From: Pseudobdellovibrionaceae bacterium | GTDB lineage: Bacteria > Bdellovibrionota > Bdellovibrionia > Bdellovibrionales > UBA1609 | Direction of reading: 5' to 3' | NCBI GenBank assembly: GCA_026712605.1 | Contig: JAPORL010000050.1 | Coordinates: 1-5,663, forward strand | Length of the DNA: 5,663 nt | Shown: piece after piece, positions 1 to 5,663 of the stretch | How positions within the stretch are numbered: position 1 is the stretch's first letter | Layout: every line of letters begins with the position of its first letter | The notes under the pieces: model-generated | Told to the model about the DNA's origin: nothing | The model's input: only the letters and a program-made list of their open reading frames with translations | The model's database searches: none | Position numbers and translations under genes: made by a program

Positions 1-1
1 C

Positions 2-913
2 TTTCTTTTAGAAGGCTGTGTGAATAGTGCAGATGAAGAGGCAAGGGCTATTAGTATTGCTGATTTATATACCCAATTTGAAGTTACTTCTATTGGTCCA
101 GGCGCTCAGAGAAGACAAAATGTCAAATTGGTAAAAAATGATCTTAAAGTCCCTTGTGCTTCTGCTAAAAAAGAGACAGCAGAGAAAAGTCAAAAAGATC
201 AAATTAAAAAACTAATACAAGTTGTAGTTCATTTTGTAGAAATGGATAAAAGTTTTAATAAAGGTTTTTTATTCCAATGGACTCCCTCAATTGGAGATCA
301 AGGAACTCAAATTACTGGATCTTTAGGCGGAGATCCTCGTTTGCCTCAAGGTATTACAGCTATTTTGACAGCAACAGTTGCTAATTTTTTTCCTAAACTG
401 AATTGGGCTAAAAGCTTTAATTTTGCTAGGGTTTTGCATAACTCTAGTATTTTGGTGGAAAACGAAGATCAGGGAGTTATTAGCAGTTCTACTAGTTCCC
501 CTGAAAGAACTAATTCAGAAGGTCTCACTGTTTCTGGTGGTTTAACAGGACAAGTGACAACTAATGTTAGTCCTAAAATTATAGGTCCTAGAGAAAATAT
601 GATTCAGCTGAAACTGGGGATTCAAGTGAGTTCTCCTACAAGTAATGGAGTTAATAACAGAAATATTAACACAACTATCAATGTAAGGGATGGCGCTAGT
701 GCCGCTATTGGAGGCTTAACCAGCTCTTTTTTAACAAGCGCTTATAATGGAAATCCCTCTCAAACTACAGGTATACCCCTTTTAAATTTACATTCCTCTA
801 AGAGTTATAAAACAAAAAAAACACAATTTGTTGTTTTTATTACTCCAATTATAAAAAGCTCTGCTAGTATAGGTGTTGAGCGGATTAAACAGAAATTTAG
901 GTTGGAGGAGTAG
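2..913 (+). CDS. cpaC: Tad/Flp pilus outer-membrane secretin, CpaC/RcpA-type, C-terminal part (5' end outside window)
   Basis: This is the outer-membrane pore subunit of a tad pilus machine. The frame is open to the left edge. A GTG at 20 has an AGAAGG upstream, but the residues before it (LEGCV) run into a BON/secretin N-domain pattern (LEGxV...EExRA...A), so I treat the gene as cut by the window. Counting residues from position 2, about 1-35 are the end of that small domain. Residues 48-70 are a Lys-rich linker, and about 71-285 are the secretin core. Core signs are the amphipathic strand LIQVVVHFVEMDKS, the RVLHNSSILVENEDQG segment, the near-C-terminal DGASAAIGGL (230-239), and the closing IPLLN...TQFVVFITPII. 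The last motif lacks the usual glycine and Leu-Phe of IPxLGxLF but keeps its spacing. The stop overlaps the next start by one base. The symbol is by family; rcpA is equivalent. The family call is firm, the true start unknown. Confidence 0.86.
   Translation, partial: FLLEGCVNSADEEARAISIADLYTQFEVTSIGPGAQRRQNVKLVKNDLKVPCASAKKETAEKSQKDQIKKLIQVVVHFVEMDKSFNKGFLFQWTPSIGDQGTQITGSLGGDPRLPQGITAILTATVANFFPKLNWAKSFNFARVLHNSSILVENEDQGVISSSTSSPERTNSEGLTVSGGLTGQVTTNVSPKIIGPRENMIQLKLGIQVSSPTSNGVNNRNINTTINVRDGASAAIGGLTSSFLTSAYNGNPSQTTGIPLLNLHSSKSYKTKKTQFVVFITPIIKSSASIGVERIKQKFRLEE
904..910 (+). promoter_or_regulatory. Ribosome binding site deciding the GTG start of the ParA-CpaF fusion
   Basis: GGAGGAG lies inside the last codons of the secretin gene, just before the GTG at 913. 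An in-frame TAG at 898-900 bounds the downstream frame, and the first in-frame ATG lies after the P-loop (residue 23). GTG 913 is therefore the only reasonable start. The TAGTG stop/start overlap suggests translational coupling to the secretin. Confidence 0.75.
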
Positions 914-3165
914 TGAGTATATCTGAAAAAACCCATATAATTGCTTTAACGGGTGGAAAAGGGGGAGTAGGAAAAAGTATGGTTTCTGCTAATTTAGCTT
1001 TAGCCACTCAAAAAGAATTTAAAATTCCTACTTTATTGATTGATTTAGATAGTAAATCTTGTGGTGATCAAAATATAATTTTAGGTCTTCGCTCTCGATT
1101 AAATGTAGAGCAATTTAGTGTTTACAAACAAGCTCTTAACCAACAAAGTTTAAAAAATATTTTAGCCTATCATCCAAGCGGTATGGCTTACTTGAGCGCT
1201 GTTTTAAGTTTAGATCAAAAACTTACTTGTGATTTACAAATGTTTAAAAAGCAAATTTTTCATCTGTCTCAATTTTTTTATTATATTATTGTTGTTTTAG
1301 GTTGTGATATCGGACCTATTCAGCAGGAAATTTTAAATTTTTCAAGCGCTGTCTTAGTTGTAAGTGCTCCCGAAATTTTAGCCATCAATCAAAGTAAAAA
1401 ATTACTATCAGAACTATCTTATCTGCCTTCCTCTTTATTTTATCTTGTTCTCAATAAATACAATCAAAGAGCTTTGAATCCCGCTTTAATTAGTAAGAGC
1501 CTTAATCGTCCTGTGTTAGTTTCTTTACCAGAGGATTCGGCTTTATCAGAAAGTCTGCACAGTTCAAAACCCTTTATTTTATCTAATCCTCAATCTTCTT
1601 GGACTAGAGCTTGCTATGATATTATCCGTAAACTGAATACAGGGCTTCTTCAAAAAGGAAAGAATTTGGGAAGAAAGAAAGCCCCGCTTAAAAAACAACA
1701 GCAAGTTCTCCTTTCTAATGGTAAATCACTTCCTTCCAGCTTTAAATCAGAAGAGAAAAAATTAGATCCTATTACTTTGTTTAAAATTCAAATTCATTCA
1801 GAACTGATAAAAGAGATGGATTTAAAAAAAGATTTAACTAAAGCTACTGATGAAGGAGCTAAAGCTGAACTCAGAAAAAAAACACAAACTACTATTGCTC
1901 GTTTAGTTGATCTTAGAGGACAAAATTTTTCTCGTGAAGAGCGTAATCAAGTGATAAAACATGTTTTAGATGAAGCTTTAGGTTTAGGCGTTTTAGAAGA
2001 GCTCTTATCAGATACTTCGGTTTCTGAGATCATGGTGAATGGATGTAACCAAGTTTTTTGTGAAAGAGGAGGGAAGCTCCAACTGAGTGATTTAAAAATA
2101 ACTTCCAATAAACATTTAAGGACTATTGTTGAAAGAATTGTGACCCCTTTAGGCCGTCGGATTGATGAAAAAACTCCTTATGTAGATGCTCGCTTAGCTG
2201 ATGGAAGCCGTGTCAATGCTGTGATTGAGCCTTTAGCTATGGATGGGCCTTCTATCACTATTCGTAAATTTCCGGCCGAAAGAATTGAAATGAAAGATCT
2301 GACAGATCGTTTTAACTCTTTGACAGATGAAATGGCTGGATTTTTAAAAATTTGTGTGGAACAAGGTTTAAATATTGTGATTTCGGGAGGAACAGGTTCA
2401 GGTAAAACAACTTTTTTAAATGTGCTTTCAGGCTTTATTCCTGAAACTGAAAGAATTATTACTGTAGAAGATGCCGCAGAACTTCAGTTAAAACAAATTC
2501 ATGTGGTTCGGTTGGAAACAAGACCAGCTAATATAGAAGGGGAAGGAGAGATTAGTATCCGTGATCTAATAAAAAACTCTCTTAGAATGCGTCCTGATCG
2601 AATTGTTGTGGGAGAGTGTAGAGATGGAGCGGCTTTAGATATGCTTTCCGCAATGAATACAGGTCATGATGGATCTTTAACCACAGTGCATGCTAATAGT
2701 CCTAGAGAAGCGGTTTCTAGGTTAGAGACTCTTTGCCTAATGGCCGGAATGGATCTTCCTGCTAAGGCTATTAGAGAACAAATTGCTGGCGCTTTAGATA
2801 TGATTATCCAAATTGGCAGATTAAGTGATGGAAGTCGTAAAATACAAAGCATAACAGAAATAGTAGGTATGCAAGGGGATGTTGTTACTTTACAAGAGGT
2901 GTTTCGCTTTAAAGAGGAGAGTTTTACAAAATCTGGAAAAATTATAGGACAATTTCAAGCTTCGGGTATTATTCCTACTTGTATTGAAAAATTTGAAAGA
3001 AAAGGTATAAAAATTCCCCGAGATTTATTTATGACAAAAGATTCAAAAGAAATTAAAAAACCTTCTGTAAGTTTAAAAGCCAGCATTAAAAAAAGTTCAT
3101 CCGCATTTAAATCATCTTTGTCTAAAAAACCTATTCCTAAAATTATTAAAAAGGATGTGGCATGA
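913..3165 (+). CDS. Fused ParA/MinD-like (CpaE/TadZ) and CpaF/TadA pilus assembly ATPase
   Basis: One 750-residue protein joins two tad ATPases that are usually separate. Residues 1-242 are a ParA/MinD-type domain with a deviant Walker A, KGGVGKS (16-22), and the LIDLDSKSCGD strand (D44, D46). Its Walker B position reads YYIIVV (123-128), with Val128 where Asp is normal. Residues 243-284 are a Lys/Gln-rich linker. Residues 285-706 are a full-length CpaF/TadA: an N-terminal helical domain, SVSEIMVNG, PLGRRIDEKTPYVDARLADG, Walker A GGTGSGKT (492-499), the Asp box TVEDAAEL (517-524), Walker B with catalytic GE (567-568), and the His box HDGSLTTVHAN (585-595). This half should be an active cytoplasmic hexameric ATPase driving pilin assembly. 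Residues 707-750 form an extra Lys/Ser-rich tail. The ParA half lacks the receiver-like domain common in CpaE/TadZ and probably serves localisation (inferred). It starts with GTG and overlaps the downstream tadB by ATGA. Each half is a firm family call. Confidence 0.93.
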   Translation: MSISEKTHIIALTGGKGGVGKSMVSANLALATQKEFKIPTLLIDLDSKSCGDQNIILGLRSRLNVEQFSVYKQALNQQSLKNILAYHPSGMAYLSAVLSLDQKLTCDLQMFKKQIFHLSQFFYYIIVVLGCDIGPIQQEILNFSSAVLVVSAPEILAINQSKKLLSELSYLPSSLFYLVLNKYNQRALNPALISKSLNRPVLVSLPEDSALSESLHSSKPFILSNPQSSWTRACYDIIRKLNTGLLQKGKNLGRKKAPLKKQQQVLLSNGKSLPSSFKSEEKKLDPITLFKIQIHSELIKEMDLKKDLTKATDEGAKAELRKKTQTTIARLVDLRGQNFSREERNQVIKHVLDEALGLGVLEELLSDTSVSEIMVNGCNQVFCERGGKLQLSDLKITSNKHLRTIVERIVTPLGRRIDEKTPYVDARLADGSRVNAVIEPLAMDGPSITIRKFPAERIEMKDLTDRFNSLTDEMAGFLKICVEQGLNIVISGGTGSGKTTFLNVLSGFIPETERIITVEDAAELQLKQIHVVRLETRPANIEGEGEISIRDLIKNSLRMRPDRIVVGECRDGAALDMLSAMNTGHDGSLTTVHANSPREAVSRLETLCLMAGMDLPAKAIREQIAGALDMIIQIGRLSDGSRKIQSITEIVGMQGDVVTLQEVFRFKEESFTKSGKIIGQFQASGIIPTCIEKFERKGIKIPRDLFMTKDSKEIKKPSVSLKASIKKSSSAFKSSLSKKPIPKIIKKDVA

Positions 3166-4037
3166 GTCTTTTTAATAATACTTGGATTTTATGTTTTACA
3201 GTGGGATCGCTTATGACATTAGTTTTTTATCTCAACTCAGAAAAGTGGATACAGTTTCTTACTGAAAAAAGCTTTGGGGTTCAAAAAGAAATTTTAGAAA
3301 TCATAGACAAACTGTTAATCTCTCAAGATACAAAAAAGCTTAAAAGAAATAGTTGGATATTTACTATTAGTTTAAGCTTAATTGTGTTTATATCTCTTTG
3401 GCCTCATGTTGTTATGAGCCTTATTGCTTCTACAATTGTTTTTATAGGTAGCTGGTGGTTTTTAAAAAAATTGTTTCAATCTTTATGGGATAGACATTGT
3501 AATCAAGCGGTAGATCAGATGGTAGAGGCTTTAACTATTGTGTGTAATAGTTTGAAAGTTGGTTTAAGATTAGGACAGGCTTTAGAAAGGGTGATTAAAA
3601 ATTACCCAGGAGCTTTAGCTAAAGAGTTTTCTTTGGTTTTAAATAAAATGCAATTAGGACAGAATCTAGAGGAATCTTTAGAAGAAATGGGGAAAAGACT
3701 AAAAAAACCAGAAATAGATATGCTTGTTAGCACAGTTAATATTTTAAAGGAAACAGGTGGAAATTTAGCAGAAACTTTTTTCGTTATGGCTGAAACTATA
3801 AGAGAAAGACAAAAAATGGAAAAAAAGATAAAGGCTTTAACCGCTCAGGGTATGATGCAGGCAAAAATTATCTCTGCTTTGCCTTTTATTTTGATAGGAA
3901 TCTTTTTTATTATGGATAGAAACTATATCTCGCCTCTTCTTTTCAAGCCTTTAGGCTGGATATCTTTAGCCATAGTATTAGTATTAGTTTTAGTAGGAGG
4001 TTTTTTAATGAAAAAAATGGTGGAAATTAAAGTTTAA
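3162..4037 (+). CDS. tadB: Tad pilus inner-membrane platform protein, TadB-like (T2SSF domain)
   Basis: This 291-residue protein belongs to the GspF/TadB/TadC family, the inner-membrane platform on which the CpaF ATPase acts during pilus assembly. Hydrophobic segments are seen at about 7-24, 64-80, 83-101, 236-251 and 263-283. The T2SSF domain lies between the third and fourth, about 115-245. Its signs are VDQMVEALTIVCNSLKVG (117-134), the QLGQNLEESLEEM stretch (164-176), GGNLAE (199-204), and ETIRERQKMEKKIKALTAQG (211-230) leading into the ALPF membrane helix. The RERxxxxxKIKALTAQG form and five-helix layout fit TadB better than TadC. The length is close to normal for the family. The ATG overlaps the upstream stop as ATGA, with AAGGA at 3151-3155 as ribosome binding site, so translation is coupled to the fusion ATPase. 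The usual partner tadC does not follow. TadB rather than TadC is likely but not certain. Confidence 0.85.
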   Translation: MSLFNNTWILCFTVGSLMTLVFYLNSEKWIQFLTEKSFGVQKEILEIIDKLLISQDTKKLKRNSWIFTISLSLIVFISLWPHVVMSLIASTIVFIGSWWFLKKLFQSLWDRHCNQAVDQMVEALTIVCNSLKVGLRLGQALERVIKNYPGALAKEFSLVLNKMQLGQNLEESLEEMGKRLKKPEIDMLVSTVNILKETGGNLAETFFVMAETIRERQKMEKKIKALTAQGMMQAKIISALPFILIGIFFIMDRNYISPLLFKPLGWISLAIVLVLVLVGGFLMKKMVEIKV

Positions 4038-4040
4038 GTC

Positions 4041-4069
4041 TTCACAATACACCGTCTTTCATTTAAAAT
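4041..4069 (+). promoter_or_regulatory. Candidate sigma70-type promoter for the Rhs-like gene
   Basis: TTCACA (4041-4046) and TAAAAT (4064-4069) each differ from the consensus -35 and -10 by one base and are separated by exactly 17 bases. Transcription would begin near 4076, about 23 bases before the ATG at 4099. The element sits in the only intergenic gap of the window. In AT-rich DNA such matches arise by chance, so this is a moderate call. Confidence 0.45.
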
Positions 4070-4086
4070 AAAGTTTGTTTTTATAA

Positions 4087-4092
4087 AAGGAG
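4087..4092 (+). promoter_or_regulatory. Ribosome binding site of the Rhs-like gene
   Basis: AAGGAG lies six bases before the ATG at 4099, ideal spacing for Shine-Dalgarno pairing. It fixes the start so that the protein opens with a clear signal peptide, and it supports this frame as real coding although no stop occurs inside the window. Confidence 0.8.
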
Positions 4093-4098
4093 AAGCTC

Positions 4099-5663
4099 AT
4101 GAAATATTTATTGCTAACTTTATTATTTATTCTGTCGTTTAAATCTTTTGCGATTGTAGATACAAGAAGCGCGGGTTATTCAAAAACTTTTATTGATTTT
4201 AAAACGGAAAGTTTGAGCTATCCCTTAGAGATAAAAAGAACTTACAACAGTCGTTCTCTTTATAATGGTCTATTTGGTTTTGGCTGGTGTTCTAATTTAG
4301 AAACTCGTTTAACTGTACTCCCTGATGGTATGATTAAAGTTGTAGAATGTGGAGGAGGAATGGAGATATTATACCACCCTAAAGGAAAAACTCCTGATGT
4401 TGATTCTTATGTTAATATTATTTTACAAAAACTGAAGGAAAGAAAAGTAAGGATGTCAAAAGAATCTACTGAAAAGTTAAAAAAAGATCTTTTGAAAAGT
4501 CAAAATTTAAGAGCAAATTTTTTATCAGCCTTAGATATAAAAGGACAGGCAGAAAAAGGTTTAAAATATTATGCTCAAGGTCGTGTGAAAGAGTATATAG
4601 TTTTAACTTCAAAAGGATACGTACGATATTTACCTAATGATTTTAAAGAAAACTTTAATAAGCAGGGACAATTAGTTAAATCTTCTAATAAAACTGGAAA
4701 AATTGAAATTTCTTGGAGTCCTAAAAATATTCAAGTTATGAATGATAGAGGACAGCGTTTGATTTTATCTTTAAATAATAAGACGGGTAAAGCTATAAAT
4801 GCAGTTTATAATAACAAAACAGTAGCCAGATATACTCATAGAAACCAAGATTTAGTGAAAGTGCTTAATAGTGAAGGGACTTTTTTACATAGCTATGATA
4901 GCCTTCATAATTTAATAAAAAACACTTATCCTGATAAAACCACAGAGGAACTCACTTATAATTTGAAAAAAGATTGGGTAATTGGATTTAAAGATAGAAG
5001 AAATTGTAATGAGAAATATAATTATGGAGTGAATAAAAATAATCCAGATCACTATTTTTCAACAGTAGAGAAAATATGTGCAAGAAGAATCGTGAATAAA
5101 AGCAAGTATGAATTTTGGCATAAAACAAATAAAGGAGGAGGAAAATATCTTTATCGTGCTAGAGCTAGAATAAATGGTCGTATTAAAACAGATGTAATCT
5201 ATCATCCTGTATTTGGAACGCCTGTCTCTTTTTTTAAAGATGGAGTAAGGACAAAGAGACAATATTATGCCAACGGATTTTTAAAAATGAAAGATAATCC
5301 TTATCAAACAGTGCGGTATAGTAAATATAATCAAAAGTGTCGTAAACCTGAGTTAGTTAAAATTGAGTATAAAAATCCTAATTCCAGAAGTAAGAAAAAA
5401 ATCACTAGAACGGAGCAAATTAATTTCAATTTTGATAACAAGTGTCAGCTGTTTATGGCAAAAAAATCAGAAGATGAATGGATTAAAATTGGTCATGATG
5501 AGCAAGGAAGAATGGTATCTATGGAAGATCAGTCTCGTAAAAAGATTCTTTTAAAATGGCATGCTTCTTTTAATAAACCAGAATTAATTATAAGAGAAGG
5601 TGTTGGTACCCTTCGTATTGTTTATGATCGTACAGGAGAAGTTACAGAGCTTAGAGGCTTAAG
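4099..5663 (+). CDS. Large exported Rhs/YD-repeat-like protein, N-terminal part (3' end outside window)
   Basis: The frame is open from ATG 4099 to the right edge, giving 521 codons without a stop. Residues 1-18 are a Sec signal peptide: Lys2, a hydrophobic core LLLTLLFIL, and a probable cleavage after SFA. Residues about 25-95 match the Rhs N-terminal pattern (DUF6531 type): YPLEIKRTYNSRS (41-53), then GLFGFGWCSNLETRL (57-71), then LPDGMIKVVECGGG (74-87). A charged, helix-prone stretch at 99-160 interrupts this and looks like an insertion. Later segments resemble worn YD repeats: SYDSLHNLIKNTYPD (265-279), GHDEQGRM (465-472) and VYDRTGEV (508-515). Rhs/YD proteins form large beta-shells or surface fibres, and some carry C-terminal toxins. 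The C-terminus is not visible, so the role is unknown. Six Cys (64, 84, 303, 327, 414, 449) lie after the signal peptide. Placement directly after tadB suggests a link with pilus function, but it may have its own promoter. The export and Rhs-like calls are good; the function is open. Confidence 0.8.
   Translation, partial: MKYLLLTLLFILSFKSFAIVDTRSAGYSKTFIDFKTESLSYPLEIKRTYNSRSLYNGLFGFGWCSNLETRLTVLPDGMIKVVECGGGMEILYHPKGKTPDVDSYVNIILQKLKERKVRMSKESTEKLKKDLLKSQNLRANFLSALDIKGQAEKGLKYYAQGRVKEYIVLTSKGYVRYLPNDFKENFNKQGQLVKSSNKTGKIEISWSPKNIQVMNDRGQRLILSLNNKTGKAINAVYNNKTVARYTHRNQDLVKVLNSEGTFLHSYDSLHNLIKNTYPDKTTEELTYNLKKDWVIGFKDRRNCNEKYNYGVNKNNPDHYFSTVEKICARRIVNKSKYEFWHKTNKGGGKYLYRARARINGRIKTDVIYHPVFGTPVSFFKDGVRTKRQYYANGFLKMKDNPYQTVRYSKYNQKCRKPELVKIEYKNPNSRSKKKITRTEQINFNFDNKCQLFMAKKSEDEWIKIGHDEQGRMVSMEDQSRKKILLKWHASFNKPELIIREGVGTLRIVYDRTGEVTELRGL

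Noticed and set aside
20..22. GTG with AGAAGG upstream as start of a complete secretin gene
   Set aside because: The frame is open to the edge, the residues before it continue an N-domain motif, and a start here would give no signal peptide and only half the usual secretin length.
317..336. Inverted repeat GGATCT / AGATCC with an eight-base loop
   Set aside because: It is a six-base palindromic match inside coding DNA, expected by chance, with no regulatory context.
370..391. Terminator-like AGCAA-CAG-TTGCT hairpin followed by seven T
   Set aside because: The stem is only five base pairs and mostly A/T, it lies in the middle of the secretin coding region, and every base is explained by codons.
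1816..1818. Internal ATG (Met302) as start of a separate CpaF protein
   Set aside because: There is no good Shine-Dalgarno before it and it would cut into the N-terminal helix of the CpaF domain; the continuous frame is simpler.
1875..1882. Run of eight A as a programmed slippage site
   Set aside because: Such runs recur here because Lys is coded AAA in AT-rich DNA; the zero frame is intact on both sides and no alternative frame product is evident.
2611..2640. CpaF Walker B variant GECRDGAALD in place of the common GEVRGGEALD
   Set aside because: The catalytic Glu568 and Arg570 are kept, and RDGAALD-type variants occur among related VirB11/TrbB-type ATPases, so it does not suggest loss of activity.
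2664..2852. 62-codon reverse-strand ORF
   Set aside because: It is antisense to the most conserved part of CpaF (His box region), with no ribosome binding site or recognisable product; a shadow of the real gene.
5059..5262. 67-codon reverse-strand ORF
   Set aside because: It lies wholly inside the Rhs-like gene and has low-complexity Ser/Phe/Ile composition typical of antisense AT-rich DNA.
5363..5554. 63-codon + strand ORF in another frame
   Set aside because: It overlaps the Rhs-like frame, which continues through it; no ribosome binding site at a proper distance and no family pattern.

Overview
The window holds the middle of a tad/flp (type IVb, tight-adherence) pilus assembly operon from an AT-rich Gram-negative bacterium, followed by the 5' part of a gene for a large exported Rhs/YD-type protein. 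All supportable genes are on the + strand. GC is about one third by eye. An outer-membrane secretin establishes a diderm cell. The low GC, the style of the CpaF half and the pairing of a Tad system with a big exported protein would fit the Bdellovibrionota (predatory bacteria and relatives), but that placement is an inference and no marker gene in the window proves it.

Layout: (1) 2-913, the 3' part of a CpaC/RcpA-type secretin, cut by the left edge. (2) 913-3165, one 750-codon frame that joins a ParA/MinD-like ATPase of the CpaE/TadZ kind to a complete CpaF/TadA secretion ATPase. (3) 3162-4037, a TadB-like inner-membrane platform protein. (4) 4038-4098, a 61-base gap with a good-looking sigma70-type promoter and a strong ribosome binding site. 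(5) 4099 to the right edge, an open frame of 521 codons with a signal peptide, an Rhs-type N-terminal domain and degenerate YD-like segments. No tRNA, rRNA, CRISPR, insertion sequence or clear terminator was seen, and no gene-free stretch exceeds 61 bases.

How the parts work together: the secretin is the outer-membrane pore, the CpaF half supplies ATP-driven force for pilus assembly, TadB is the membrane platform it acts on, and the ParA-like half probably positions the machine. The first three genes overlap by 1 and 4 bases, so they are almost certainly co-transcribed and translationally coupled. The main points of interest are the ParA-CpaF fusion, the loss of the Walker B aspartate in its ParA half, the absence of tadC directly after tadB, and the Rhs-like exported protein found there instead.
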